NCBI RefSeq assembly: GCF_024168645.1 | Contig: NZ_JALJWF010000001.1 | Location: 6,141,501 to 6,205,500, forward strand | Direction: 5' to 3' | DNA length: 64,000 nucleotides | DNA from: Pseudomonas sp. GGS8 | Lineage (GTDB): Bacteria > Pseudomonadota > Gammaproteobacteria > Pseudomonadales > Pseudomonadaceae | Shown here: piece after piece, positions 17,834 to 26,381 of the stretch | Position numbering within the stretch: the first letter of the stretch is position 1 | Layout: every line of letters starts with the position of its first letter | Made by a program: the position numbers and the translations under genes | Notes under the pieces: model-generated | Seen by the model: the letters and a program-made list of their open reading frames with translations, nothing else | Databases searched by the model: none | Told to the model about the DNA's origin: nothing

Positions 17834-17983
17834 CTTTGTGGGCGCGACCTCCTGTGGCGAGGGGGCTTGTCGGAACGCCGCACCGCCCCGTTCGGCTGCG
17901 AAGCAGTCGCAAAGCTTTTGGGGCCGCTTCGCGATCCAACGGGGGCAAGCCCCCTCGCCACAGTAGGCCGTTCCCACAGGGAT
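17834..17983. repeat. Composite REP (second family, GGCGAGGGGGCTTGTCGG type)
   Basis: The inner unit pairs TGGCGAGGGGGCTTGT with AAGCCCCCTCGCCACA across a spacer reading like nCCGTTCGGCTGCGAAGCAGTCG. Outer arms TTGTGGGCGCGACC and TTCCCACAGG belong to the commoner REP family, so one element appears nested inside another. A close copy of the inner unit lies at about 37868-37999. Confidence 0.8.
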
Positions 17984-17997
17984 TTTGCGTTCTCGGC

Positions 17998-18810
17998 TCA
18001 ACGTCGGGTGATCACCACCTCCAGGTATTCACCGGGCACCACCAGCGACCGCTCCCCCGCTCGGTTCAGGCGCTTGAGCAGTTCGGTCAGGTCGTGTTCC
18101 AGGGCGGCGGACCCTTCGGGTGGCAGGGTCGCAAAGGCCTTGTGAACAGGGCCATACCAGCTGCGGAAGGTGTCGATGAAATGGGCGGCCGAACGATAGC
18201 GGAAGTTGAATAAGCGTCGTGTCACCTGAAGCACGAAGTCGCGCTGATCGAAGTGCGAGTGCAACCACGCTTCGGAGCCCCAGTTTGAAGGTGGTTGAGC
18301 CCCTACGGGTGGCGGCATGTGGCGCCCCAGGACCTTGAACATCTGCCCGACAAAGCCCTCGGGCGTCCAGTTGGCAAGGCCGATCCGGCCTCCCGGACGA
18401 CACACCCGCGCCAGTTCCGCAGCCGCCTTGGGTTGATCCGGCGTAAACATCACCCCAAAGGTCGAGAGCACGGCATCGAAACTGGCGTCCTCGAAAGGCA
18501 GCGCCTCGGCGTCGGCCACCTGAAAGGTGACATCCAGGTGCTCGGCCCGGGCACGGTCTTCGCCGCGTTCAAGCAGCTTGGCCACGTAGTCGGTGGACGT
18601 GACCTTACAACCCCGGCGCGCAGCAGCAAGCGTTGCATTACCATTGCCCGCGGCGACGTCCAGCACCCGTTCATCACAGAGCAAGTCACAGGCTTCGGCC
18701 AATTGCTCGCCGACGATCTGTAGGGTGGTGCCGATCACGGCATAATCGCCGCTGGCCCACGCAGCCATCTGACGGTTTTTCAGGGCGGTGAGATCAATGG
18801 GTGTGCTCAT
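17998..18810 (-). CDS. Class I SAM-dependent methyltransferase
   Basis: A 270-residue soluble Rossmann-fold methyltransferase. Motif I is VLDVAAGNGNATLAAA, followed by CKVTSTDYV, the acidic-loop region VTFQVADAEALPFEDASFDAVLSTFGVMF and the post-II LARVCRPGGRIGLANWTPEG. This resembles UbiE/MenG and related small-molecule methyltransferases, but the substrate is unknown. It is upstream of nothing obvious; the DUF4242 gene (18848-19120) precedes it by 37 bases on the same strand, so the two may form an operon. Confidence 0.87.
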   Translation of the reverse strand: MSTPIDLTALKNRQMAAWASGDYAVIGTTLQIVGEQLAEACDLLCDERVLDVAAGNGNATLAAARRGCKVTSTDYVAKLLERGEDRARAEHLDVTFQVADAEALPFEDASFDAVLSTFGVMFTPDQPKAAAELARVCRPGGRIGLANWTPEGFVGQMFKVLGRHMPPPVGAQPPSNWGSEAWLHSHFDQRDFVLQVTRRLFNFRYRSAAHFIDTFRSWYGPVHKAFATLPPEGSAALEHDLTELLKRLNRAGERSLVVPGEYLEVVITRR

Positions 18811-18847
18811 GACGTCTGCTCCGCTGCGGGTTGGAACGCGTCCCGGC

Positions 18848-19120
18848 TTACTCCGCCGTGGTGGGATCGATGATGTTCACGACTCGGGAAACGCTGTTGA
18901 TCGGAAAACCACCTTGTTTGGCGTGCTCCCTGATGAGTTCCTCGCTCGGTGCGATGTACACGCAATAAATCTTGTCGCCCGTGACGTAACTCTGCTGCCA
19001 TTGCACTTGCGGTCCCAATCCGCGCAACACATCGCAGGATTTTTGCGAGATCGCTTTGAGTTCCTGTTGCGCCAGTGCGCCGGCTCCCGGAAGCTCGCGT
19101 TCAATAATGAACTTAGGCAT
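18848..19120 (-). CDS. DUF4242 family small protein
   Basis: A 90-residue protein starting MPKFIIERELPGAG, which fits DUF4242 (the SCO4226-like family; one Streptomyces member binds nickel). It has a ferredoxin-like beta-alpha-beta pattern with conserved ISQKSCDVLRGLG and CVYIAPSEELIREHAKQGGFP. I use the ATG at 19120 with a GGGAGAGGG site directly upstream; the open frame extends 13 codons further. A role in metal binding is family inference only. It probably shares a transcript with the methyltransferase downstream. Confidence 0.85.
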   Translation of the reverse strand: MPKFIIERELPGAGALAQQELKAISQKSCDVLRGLGPQVQWQQSYVTGDKIYCVYIAPSEELIREHAKQGGFPINSVSRVVNIIDPTTAE

Positions 19121-19186
19121 GACCCTCTCCCTTTCATGATCGTGACGGCAGGGTCGCAAGTGACCCCGTCCACAAACTAAAGCTCC

Positions 19187-19200
19187 CGGATACGTATCCG
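19187..19200. promoter_or_regulatory. Perfect 14-bp palindrome upstream of the DUF4242 gene
   Basis: CGGATACGTATCCG is an exact palindrome 67 bases upstream of the DUF4242 ATG, in a spot suited to an operator. It contains the GGATAC half that also appears in the GATACA boxes near 21 kb and 25 kb. No regulator can be assigned. Confidence 0.35.
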
Positions 19201-19305
19201 TCCTGCCCGGTCGTCCGGCGGGCTCACGAAATACACCGGTCTCCGATGCATGGTCATTGATCTGTAACGCGGCATTGACAGGTTGGCGTGCTTTACCGGA
19301 ACAGG

Positions 19306-20517
19306 TTACGCGGCAGGCGCCTTGGCCTCTTCCAATAGCTGCCGGATCATCTGCTCCTGAGTCTCGTACCGACTCTCGCCAAAGTGGCTGTAACGCACCT
19401 GCCCCTTGGCATCGATCAGGTAGTGAGCCGGCCAGTACTGGTTGTCGAAGGCGCGCCAGATCGCGTAGTTATTGTCGATCGCCACCGGGTAGGTGATACC
19501 GAGTTTTTGCACCTGATCGCGGACGTTGTCGAGGATGCGTTCGTAACCGTATTCCGGGGTGTGCACGCCGATCACCACCAGGCCGTCCTTTTCGTATTTT
19601 TTCGCCCAGTCCTTCACGTAGGGCAAGGTGTGCTGACAGTTGATGCAATCGTAGGTCCAGAAATCCACCAATACCACTTTGCCGCGCAGGGAGTCGTTGC
19701 TCAGCGCTGGCGAGTTGAGCCATTCGACCGCGCCGGAGAGTGACGGCATCGCGCCTTTGGCCGAATCCATGGTCGAGTCGGCCTTGACCTTGCTGACCAG
19801 GTAATCGACCACTTTCGGCACGGTTTCCAGCACCCGCTGTTCCACCGTGGTGACACTTTCGGACGAGGTTCCGGCAAGCAATGTGTTGTCGGCACCGGTG
19901 GCGATGACCGCTGCCGCGACCAACACCGCAGCACCCGCGCCGCGACGCAGCCAACCGGTGACCGGAATCGACGGTTTCAAGCGATTGACCAGGCCGCGAC
20001 CGGCGAAGATCAAGGTGCCCAGTGACAACGCGCTGCCCAGGCCATACGCCACCAGCAGCAGACTGGTCTGGGCATTGGCGCCTTGCAGCATTGCACCAGT
20101 GAGGATCACCCCCAGAATCGGTCCGGCACACGGCGCCCAGAGCAGGCCGGTGGCGACGCCGATCATCACCGAGCCCAGCGGGCCGGACATTTTGCGAGTG
20201 TTGGGATCGAGGCGATTGCCCAGCAACACGAACGGCCGCGCCAGCCAGCCGCCGATGCGGGCGGAGATCAGCGACAGCGCAAACAGCACTATTACGATCA
20301 GCGCCACATGGCGGCCGGTGTTGTTGGCTTGTATCACCCAATCGCTGCTGACCACGGCCAGACTGGAGATCAGGGCGAAGGTCAGGGCCATGCCGCCGAG
20401 GGTGAGCAGGATCGAGGTGCGTGTGCGTTTAACACCGGCAAACAGAAAGGGCACGACCGGGAGGATGCAGGGGCTGAGGACGGTCAAAATGCCGCCCAGG
20501 AATGCGATGAGAAACAT
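19306..20517 (-). CDS. dipZ: DipZ-like fusion of CcdA-type membrane domain and TlpA-type thioredoxin
   Basis: A 403-residue inner-membrane thiol-disulfide protein. Residues 1 to about 225 are a CcdA/DsbD-beta membrane domain with paired cysteines in VLSPCILP and WAPCAGP, each near a Pro, typical of transmembrane electron carriers. Residues about 260-400 are a periplasmic thioredoxin-like domain with DFWTYDCINCQHTLP (active-site CINC) and a cis-Pro in YWPAHYLID. It should carry reducing power from cytosolic thioredoxin to periplasmic substrates. Actinobacterial DipZ has a further C-terminal carbohydrate-binding-like domain, absent here. It lies downstream of the DUF2790 gene. Confidence 0.88.
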   Translation of the reverse strand: MFLIAFLGGILTVLSPCILPVVPFLFAGVKRTRTSILLTLGGMALTFALISSLAVVSSDWVIQANNTGRHVALIVIVLFALSLISARIGGWLARPFVLLGNRLDPNTRKMSGPLGSVMIGVATGLLWAPCAGPILGVILTGAMLQGANAQTSLLLVAYGLGSALSLGTLIFAGRGLVNRLKPSIPVTGWLRRGAGAAVLVAAAVIATGADNTLLAGTSSESVTTVEQRVLETVPKVVDYLVSKVKADSTMDSAKGAMPSLSGAVEWLNSPALSNDSLRGKVVLVDFWTYDCINCQHTLPYVKDWAKKYEKDGLVVIGVHTPEYGYERILDNVRDQVQKLGITYPVAIDNNYAIWRAFDNQYWPAHYLIDAKGQVRYSHFGESRYETQEQMIRQLLEEAKAPAA

Positions 20518-20566
20518 GGGGGATCACCTTGAAAATACGAGTTCCATGTGGGGAGTTACAGAGGAC

Positions 20567-20830
20567 TCAGTTGTTTTCGCTGCAGTCATCCGAGAATTTG
20601 CGATAGTCCAGAACCTGGGTTTTGCCCTGGGAATCCAGATAGGTCATCCGCGCATTCACAATCCCGCAGGAAGGCGTGGCGTCCTGTTTCATCGACAGCA
20701 CTTTCTGGATGTCCAGGTGCGTGCCGTAGGTGTAGGTTTGCGGGGTGACATCGGCTTCGGCGCGGGCCGACAACGTGCAGATGTTCAGGGCGGCAAACAG
20801 GCAGGCGGCGTAGACGGTTTTGGTGTTCAT
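20567..20830 (-). CDS. DUF2790 secreted protein
   Basis: An 87-residue Pseudomonas-type small protein. Residues 1-24 are a signal peptide ending SARA. The mature part contains the DUF2790 pattern TPQTYTYGTHLDIQKVL, SCGIVNARMTYLDSQGKTQVLDYRKFSDDC. There are two mature cysteines, which could form a disulfide or bind metal. Several family members are copper-induced; their function is not established. It is followed on the same strand by dipZ and diverges from the response regulator gene. Confidence 0.85.
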   Translation of the reverse strand: MNTKTVYAACLFAALNICTLSARAEADVTPQTYTYGTHLDIQKVLSMKQDATPSCGIVNARMTYLDSQGKTQVLDYRKFSDDCSENN

Positions 20831-20980
20831 GGTGGTTTCCTCGGGGCTTCAATAGGTCAATCGGTGATGGGGCCGAGGCGGTTGGGTTTGCCTCGATGGA
20901 GCCTATTAGAAGCCTGCGAGGTATCCCGTCTGTGTCGGGAACAGGCCGGACTAAATCGCTACGTATCAGCAGCGGCCTGC

Positions 20981-21069
20981 GATACACAGCGATACAAAAC
21001 CTCTGAAACTGGCAGTTTTTTACATCCCCGTGTATCCGCCGATGCGCCAGATACACTGCAATACAAACC
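20981..21069. promoter_or_regulatory. Cluster of tandem GATACA boxes, predicted response-regulator sites
   Basis: Two plus-strand copies, GATACACAGCGATACAAAAC (20981-21000) and a near-identical one at 21050-21069, each hold two GATACA-like half-sites 10 bp apart. On the minus strand GATACACGGGGATGTA (about 21022-21037) repeats the layout. Direct repeats with 10-11 bp phasing are the usual OmpR-family recognition pattern. The cluster lies in the 300-base gap between the DUF2790 gene and the divergent response regulator, so autoregulation and control of DUF2790-dipZ are likely. No gene is seen in the gap. Confidence 0.55.
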
Positions 21070-21136
21070 GCTGCGGGCGAGCGAGCCTTGACTCGATAGA
21101 CTGCGCGAAATCTCCTACTCAAGAGGCATGGCGACC

Positions 21137-21877
21137 ATGGAACACGTCGATCACATTCTCATCGTGGACGATGACCGCGAGATCCGGGAACTGGTAGGCA
21201 ATTACCTGAAGAAGAACGGCCTGCGCACCACCGTGGTGGCGGATGGACGGCAGATGCGCGCGTTTCTGGAGACCACGCCGGTGGACCTGATCGTGCTCGA
21301 CATCATGATGCCGGGGGACGATGGCCTGCTGCTCTGCCGCGAGTTGCGTGCCGGCAAACACAAGGCCACGCCGGTGCTGATGCTTACCGCGCGCAATGAT
21401 GAAACCGACCGCATCATCGGCCTGGAAATGGGTGCCGACGATTACCTGGTCAAACCGTTCGCCGCCCGCGAACTGCTCGCCCGGATCAACGCCGTGCTGC
21501 GCCGCACGCGGATGCTGCCGCCGAATCTGGTGATCACCGAAAGTGGTCGCCTGCTGGCGTTCGGTCGCTGGCGCCTGGACACCTCGGCCCGGCATCTGCT
21601 GGACCAGGACGGCACCATGGTCGCCCTCAGCGGCGCGGAATATCGTTTGCTGCGGGTGTTCCTCGATCATCCTCAGCGGGTGCTCAATCGCGACCAGTTG
21701 CTCAACCTGACTCAAGGTCGCGATGCCGACCTGTTCGACCGCTCCATCGATTTGCTGGTCAGCCGCTTGCGTCAGCGCCTGCTCGACGATGCCCGGGAAC
21801 CGGCCTACATCAAGACCGTACGCAGCGAAGGCTATGTGTTTTCCCTGCCGGTGGAAGTGCTCGGTGCGCCGTCATGA
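21137..21877 (+). CDS. OmpR-family response regulator
   Basis: Receiver domain plus winged-helix DNA-binding domain. The acidic pocket is VDDDRE near the N-terminus; the phospho-acceptor Asp lies in LIVLDIMMPGDDG, the conserved Thr in MLTARND and the conserved Lys in DYLVKPF. The C-terminal trans_reg_C domain includes LSGAEYRLLRVFLDHPQRVLNRDQLL and ends YIKTVRSEGYVF. The ATG at 21128 is in frame too, but AGAGG sits only one base before it and 10 bases before 21137, so I prefer 21137. It overlaps the kinase gene by four bases. Confidence 0.92.
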   Translation: MEHVDHILIVDDDREIRELVGNYLKKNGLRTTVVADGRQMRAFLETTPVDLIVLDIMMPGDDGLLLCRELRAGKHKATPVLMLTARNDETDRIIGLEMGADDYLVKPFAARELLARINAVLRRTRMLPPNLVITESGRLLAFGRWRLDTSARHLLDQDGTMVALSGAEYRLLRVFLDHPQRVLNRDQLLNLTQGRDADLFDRSIDLLVSRLRQRLLDDAREPAYIKTVRSEGYVFSLPVEVLGAPS

Positions 21878-23184
21878 ATCTTGCGCTGCACTGGCCCCGC
21901 ACGCTGGCCTCGCGGCTGTCGCTGATTTTCCTGATCGGCCTGATCCTCGCCCAGGCGCTGTCCTTTGGCGCGCAGTATTACGAGCGCTACGAAAGTGCGA
22001 AAAACACCATGCTGGGCAATCTGGAAACCGACGTCTCGACTTCCCTCGCCATCCTCGACCGCTTGCCCGCCAATGAACGCGCGAGCTGGCTGCAGCGGCT
22101 GGAACGCGCCAACTATGGTTATCTGCTGAATGACGGTTCGCCGGGCACGCCCATGGCGCCCAGCGATGTGCCGATTGCAGTCCCCTCGATTCAGGACGCC
22201 ATCGGCCAAGAATATCCGCTGACTTTTACCGACATCCCCGGCCCGAAGAAACACTTCCAGGCCCATCTGAAGCTGAAGGACGGCAGCCCTGTCACCATCG
22301 ATGTGCGACCTTCGATGGTGCCGTTGTCGCCATGGTTGCCGGCGGTATTGCTGGGGCAACTGGCGCTGCTGATCACCTGCACCTGGCTGGCCGTGAGAAT
22401 CGCCATCCGCCCGCTCACCCGCCTCGCCCAAGCCGTGGAAACCCTCGACCCTAATACCCACGCCGTGCACCTGGATGAAAAAGGCCCGACCGAAGTCGCC
22501 TACGCCGCCAGGGCATTCAATGCGATGCAAGCGCGTATTGCGGCGTATCTCAAGGAGCGCATGCAACTGTTGGCGGCGATTTCCCACGACCTGCAAACCC
22601 CGATCACGCGCATGAAACTGCGTGCCGAATTCATGGACGACTCCAGCGAAAAAGACAAACTGTGGAATGACCTCGGCGAGATGGAACACCTGGTGCGCGA
22701 AGGCGTGGCCTATGCCCGCAGCATCCATGGCGCCACCGAGGAAAGTCGCCGCACCGATCTGGACTCGTTCCTCGACAGCCTGGTGTTCGATTATCAGGAC
22801 ATGGGCAAAGACGTGCAGTTGGGCGGCAAAAGCGCCGCAGTCATCGACACCCGACCCCATGCCTTGCGGCGGGTGCTGGTGAACCTGGTCGACAACGCGC
22901 TGAAATTCGCTGGCGCGGCTGAGTTGTGGGTGGAAATGACGGCTGATGGCAGCCTGTCGGTGAAGGTCACGGACCGAGGGCCGGGGATTGCCGAAGAGCA
23001 ATTGACCCAGGTGATGCAGCCGTTCTACCGCGTGGAGAATTCGCGTAATCGCAGCACCGGCGGGACCGGGTTGGGGTTGGCGATTGCGCAGCAGTTGGCG
23101 CTGGCGATTGGCGGGTCGCTGACCTTGAGCAATCGCGTGGACGGTGGGCTGTGTGCAGAGCTCAAGTTGCCAAAACCCCAATAA
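21874..23184 (+). CDS. Sensor histidine kinase (EnvZ/RstB-like layout)
   Basis: A 436-residue inner-membrane kinase. TM1 is about residues 12-31, a periplasmic sensor region of about 120 residues follows, then TM2 (about 152-176, LLGQLALLITCTWLAV), a HAMP linker, the HisKA dimerisation domain with phospho-acceptor His238 in AISHDLQTP, and a HATPase domain with N box LVDNALKF, DRGPGI and GTGLGLAIA. It is translationally coupled to the preceding regulator. The periplasmic sensor has no recognisable metal motif, so the stimulus is unknown; neighbouring DUF2790/DipZ hint at metal or thiol stress. Confidence 0.92.
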   Translation: MNLALHWPRTLASRLSLIFLIGLILAQALSFGAQYYERYESAKNTMLGNLETDVSTSLAILDRLPANERASWLQRLERANYGYLLNDGSPGTPMAPSDVPIAVPSIQDAIGQEYPLTFTDIPGPKKHFQAHLKLKDGSPVTIDVRPSMVPLSPWLPAVLLGQLALLITCTWLAVRIAIRPLTRLAQAVETLDPNTHAVHLDEKGPTEVAYAARAFNAMQARIAAYLKERMQLLAAISHDLQTPITRMKLRAEFMDDSSEKDKLWNDLGEMEHLVREGVAYARSIHGATEESRRTDLDSFLDSLVFDYQDMGKDVQLGGKSAAVIDTRPHALRRVLVNLVDNALKFAGAAELWVEMTADGSLSVKVTDRGPGIAEEQLTQVMQPFYRVENSRNRSTGGTGLGLAIAQQLALAIGGSLTLSNRVDGGLCAELKLPKPQ

Positions 23185-23195
23185 ACACCACCAAT

Positions 23196-23292
23196 CCCTG
23201 TGGGAGCGGGCTTGCCCGCGATGAGGCCCGCACAGCCAATATTGATCTTGGCTGACACTCCGCCATCGCGGGCAAGCCTGCTCCCACAGGGA
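23196..23292. repeat. REP doublet
   Basis: CCTGTGGGAGCGGGCTTGCC and the inverted CAAGCCTGCTCCCACAGG flank about 50 bases. It sits between the convergent kinase and DUF2063 genes. Confidence 0.85.
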
Positions 23293-23320
23293 TATTCGGT
23301 GTTTGGGGGATTGTGTGCGG

Positions 23321-24079
23321 TCAGGCCGCTATGCCGACTACCCCGTCTCCATGCATCTGCCGCAACAACGCCAATCCGCTGTCCATGAACTCCGACGACC
23401 CGGCCATCCCCGCCTCGATCGCCAACCCTTCCAGCTGCGCCCGGCCATCGAGCTCTGGAAATTCGCCGATTCGCTGCAACAACCGCCACACCAACGGGCT
23501 CAGTTCGGAAAACTTCACACTCCAGTCCTCGGCCCGCCTAACCAACAGTAACGTCGGCTGGGTCGGTGGCACTTGCGGCCGATAATCCGGCCCCACTTTT
23601 TGCACCGGCCAGCCATAGGCCAACGGCCAGGCCAATGGCGAAACCTGCAACGGTTGATCCAGCAGCAGCCCTGCATCGCTGGCGGGTAGCGACTCGGCGT
23701 CGGATTGTTGCAGGGCCATTTCGACCCATTCGTAATGCGCCAGTTCGACCATGAACAGCGGCCACGGTCCATCGTTCAGCGCCTGGGGCTCAGAGGCCAG
23801 GAACCCGACGAACTCCTGGGCGATCTCGCCGAACTTTGGCGTGTGAGCGCGGTAATCCCGCAGGAAGATCCGAACCAATGCGCGCCAATGATCATCGCCG
23901 AGAATTTTCACCAGCACTGGAAATGTCCCACTGAGCAATGACGACAAATTGGAGAACACCAGCTCGCGATAAACCTGCGCCCGTGCCACGTCCATCCCGG
24001 CGGGCGGCGCGCAGTGATCGGGATCGCGCAGGTAGCGAGTCAATGTGTCTTGCTGCTGATACAGCGTCGGTTTATCCAC
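23321..24079 (-). CDS. DUF2063 protein, BufC-like partner of MNIO enzyme
   Basis: A 252-residue protein with an N-terminal DUF2063 domain (about 1-95): [20 protein letters not shown], then [32 protein letters not shown]2063 proteins pair with DUF692 enzymes and are thought to bind and present the precursor peptide for modification, as in bufferin (BufB/BufC) and methanobactin-related systems. It overlaps the DUF692 gene by eight bases, so the two are co-translated. The assignment as a peptide-recognition partner is from family knowledge. Confidence 0.85.
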   Translation of the reverse strand: MDKPTLYQQQDTLTRYLRDPDHCAPPAGMDVARAQVYRELVFSNLSSLLSGTFPVLVKILGDDHWRALVRIFLRDYRAHTPKFGEIAQEFVGFLASEPQALNDGPWPLFMVELAHYEWVEMALQQSDAESLPASDAGLLLDQPLQVSPLAWPLAYGWPVQKVGPDYRPQVPPTQPTLLLVRRAEDWSVKFSELSPLVWRLLQRIGEFPELDGRAQLEGLAIEAGMAGSSEFMDSGLALLRQMHGDGVVGIAA

Positions 24080-24908
24080 GATTGGCCTCCTCTTGCAGTC
24101 GGCGGATGGTCTGCAACTCGCTGACTAATTCAGCGAACGCCGGGTAGTTGAAGTCCCGTTCAAGCAGCGTCGGCTGCACACCGAAGCGCGCATACGCCTC
24201 AGCCAGCAAAGCCCAGACCACCGGTTTGACCGAGGCGCCATGGGTGTCGATTTTCAGCGTGTCGGACTCATCGAAGTGTCCCGCCACATGCATCGCGACC
24301 ACCCTCTGCGCGTCGATGCCCGCCAGAAACGTCTGCGGATCGAAACCGTGATTGATCGAGTTGACATAGACATTGTTGACGTCCAGCAGCAGGTCGCAAT
24401 CGGCTTCACGCAGCACTGCGTTGGTGAACGTCAATTCGTCCATGTCCTGCTGCGGCGCGGCATAGTAAGAAACGTTTTCCACCGCCAGGCGCCGATCGAG
24501 AATGTCCTGTGCCTGACGAATTCGGGCGGCGACGTGATGCACCGCTTCCTCGGTAAACGGCAACGGCAGCAGATCGTAAAGATGCCCGTCATCGCTGCAG
24601 TAGCTCAGGTGTTCGCTGTACAGCGGCACCTTGTAGCGATCGAGGAAAACCCGCACTTCCCGCAGAAACCCGACATCCAGCGGCGCCGGCCCGCCCAGCG
24701 ACAAGGACAAGCCGTGACAGGACAACGGATAACGCTCGGCCAGGGCACGAAACGCCGCACCATGCGCGCCGCCGATGCCGATCCAGTTTTCCGGCGCGAC
24801 TTCCAGAAAGTCGAAAGCGCTCTTCGGGGCCGCTTGCAGGTCCTTCATCAAACCGCGGCGCAAGCCTAGCCCGACGGTCGCCTGCGCAGATGTGAGGGGA
24901 ATTTGCAT
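24072..24908 (-). CDS. DUF692 multinuclear iron oxidase (BufB/MbnB-like)
   Basis: MNIO/DUF692 enzymes are TIM-barrel multi-iron oxidases that modify Cys or Asp residues of peptides. The 278-residue protein carries the family signatures: [13 protein letters not shown] near the start, [51 protein letters not shown] and [11 protein letters not shown], which supply the His/Glu/Asp iron ligands. BufB homologues usually follow a small DUF2282 precursor gene; none was found in the 300 bases upstream (24909-25208), which contain only a GATACA box and the leader of the next gene. Confidence 0.9.
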   Translation of the reverse strand: MQIPLTSAQATVGLGLRRGLMKDLQAAPKSAFDFLEVAPENWIGIGGAHGAAFRALAERYPLSCHGLSLSLGGPAPLDVGFLREVRVFLDRYKVPLYSEHLSYCSDDGHLYDLLPLPFTEEAVHHVAARIRQAQDILDRRLAVENVSYYAAPQQDMDELTFTNAVLREADCDLLLDVNNVYVNSINHGFDPQTFLAGIDAQRVVAMHVAGHFDESDTLKIDTHGASVKPVVWALLAEAYARFGVQPTLLERDFNYPAFAELVSELQTIRRLQEEANRG

Positions 24909-25050
24909 GGTGTCGATCTAATCCTGGGATCCGGTCTCCAGCGCCTGAACACTCAGTGCCGGCCGGCAGGCCCAGTCAAGCGCCTCGGTGTGTCGGGTCT
25001 GTGTGCGCAAACGCCCCTCTTCTCAGCGCACTGTATCGGACAGGCAGCCA

Positions 25051-25070
25051 GATACAGAGGGATACACGAA
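25051..25070. promoter_or_regulatory. GATACA tandem box upstream of the DUF692 operon
   Basis: GATACAGAGGGATACACGAA repeats the 10-bp-phased GATACA layout seen at 20981-21069, here in the divergent region between the DUF692 gene (minus) and a methyltransferase gene (plus). A third half-site in reverse, CTGTATCG, lies 20 bases to the left. Confidence 0.45.
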
Positions 25071-25208
25071 CTAGACTTGTTGATTACCCCCCGCAGGGGG
25101 AGCCAGGACGCGGTTATCGTCCTGTTCATTCCCACGATCACCGCCCACAGGTGCATGCCTCGAAAAACAATGCCTGAGGGCTGTGATCCTGCTGAAGGAG
25201 CACACAAG

Positions 25209-26255
25209 ATGGACGAGGCCAGACTCAATGATTTCATGGGCAAACTGGTGAGCGACATGGGTGGCGCGGCGATGCTCGCCAACGTCATCCTCGGCGAAGA
25301 ACTCGGCCTGTACCGGGCCATGGCCGACAGTCAGCCCGTCACCCCCGAAACACTCGCCGCGAAGACCGGCTGCAACACCCGCCTGCTGCGTGAATGGCTC
25401 AGCGCCCACGCCGCCTCCGGTTACATGGAACACCGCGATGGCCAGTTCCGTCTGCCTGAAGAGCAAGCCCTGGCGCTGGCGATCGAAGACTCACCGGTTT
25501 ATGTAGCCGGCGGTATGGCGGTGGTTGCGTCGTTTTTCCACGACAAGGACAAACTGGTCAACGCCATGCGCGGCAACGGCGCCCTGCCCTGGGGTGATCA
25601 CCATCCGTGCATGTTCAGCGGCACCGAGCGGTTCTTCCGCCCAGGCTACAAGGCGCATCTGGTCAGCGAATGGCTGCCGGCCCTCGACGGGGTGGTCGCC
25701 AAACTGGAAGCCGGCGCGAAAGTGGCGGACATCGGCTGCGGCCACGGCGCCTCGACGGTGATCATGGCCCAGGCTTTCCCCGAGTCGCGGTTCGTCGGTT
25801 TCGATTACCACGCGCCTTCGGTCACCGTCGCCACCCTGCGCGCCGAAGAAGGTGGCGTGTCCGGACGGGCACGGTTCTTCCAGGGCACCGCCAAGAGCTA
25901 TCCGGGCGACGACTATGACCTGATCTGCTATTTCGATTGCCTGCACGACATGGGTGACCCGGTGGGCGCCGCACGGCATGCCTATGAATCGCTCAAACCC
26001 GACGGCACGGTGCTACTGGTGGAACCCTTCGCCAACGACACGCTTGACGAGAACACCAACCCGGTGGGACGGCTGTTCTACGCCGCCTCGACCTTTATCT
26101 GCACACCCAACTCGCTGTCCCAGGAGGTCGGCCTCGGGCTCGGTGCCCAGGCGGGCGAGGCGCGATTGCGCAAGGTCTTTACCGAGGCGGGGTTCACCCA
26201 GTTCCGGCGAGCCACGGAAACGCCGTTCAACCTGATTCTGGAGGCGCGTAAATAA
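25209..26255 (+). CDS. SAM-dependent methyltransferase with N-terminal winged helix
   Basis: From the ATG at 25209 (GAAGGAG site upstream) the protein has 348 residues. The N-terminal about 90 residues look like a winged-helix dimerisation domain (ELGLYRAMADSQPVTPETLAAKTGCNTRLLREWLSA), as in plant-type O-methyltransferases and Rv2258c-like proteins. The catalytic domain has motif I VADIGCGHGASTVIMAQAFP and LKPDGTVLLVEPFAND. The substrate is unknown. An open frame extends about 100 codons further upstream without family similarity. It diverges from the DUF692 operon across the GATACA box. Confidence 0.86.
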   Translation: MDEARLNDFMGKLVSDMGGAAMLANVILGEELGLYRAMADSQPVTPETLAAKTGCNTRLLREWLSAHAASGYMEHRDGQFRLPEEQALALAIEDSPVYVAGGMAVVASFFHDKDKLVNAMRGNGALPWGDHHPCMFSGTERFFRPGYKAHLVSEWLPALDGVVAKLEAGAKVADIGCGHGASTVIMAQAFPESRFVGFDYHAPSVTVATLRAEEGGVSGRARFFQGTAKSYPGDDYDLICYFDCLHDMGDPVGAARHAYESLKPDGTVLLVEPFANDTLDENTNPVGRLFYAASTFICTPNSLSQEVGLGLGAQAGEARLRKVFTEAGFTQFRRATETPFNLILEARK

Positions 26256-26273
26256 CGTCAGACGAAACTGAAA

Positions 26274-26380
26274 CCTGTGGGAGCGGGCTTGCCCGCGAAG
26301 GGACCGGTACAGTCAATATGGATGTCGCCTGACACACCGCCTTCGCGGGCAAGTCGGATCGCCGCACCGCCGCCCCCACA
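26274..26380. repeat. REP doublet (mixed arms)
   Basis: The left arm is the common CCTGTGGGAGCGGGCTTGCC; the right arm is TCGCGGGCAAGTCGGATCGC followed by CCGCCCCCACA, a divergent type also seen near 30.2 and 41.4 kb. It lies between convergent genes. Confidence 0.75.
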
Positions 26381-26381
26381 T

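Noticed and set aside
24909..25208. Possible DUF2282 bufferin precursor upstream of the DUF692 gene
   Set aside because: No minus-strand frame with a start codon and signal peptide exists; a TGA truncates the only long frame.
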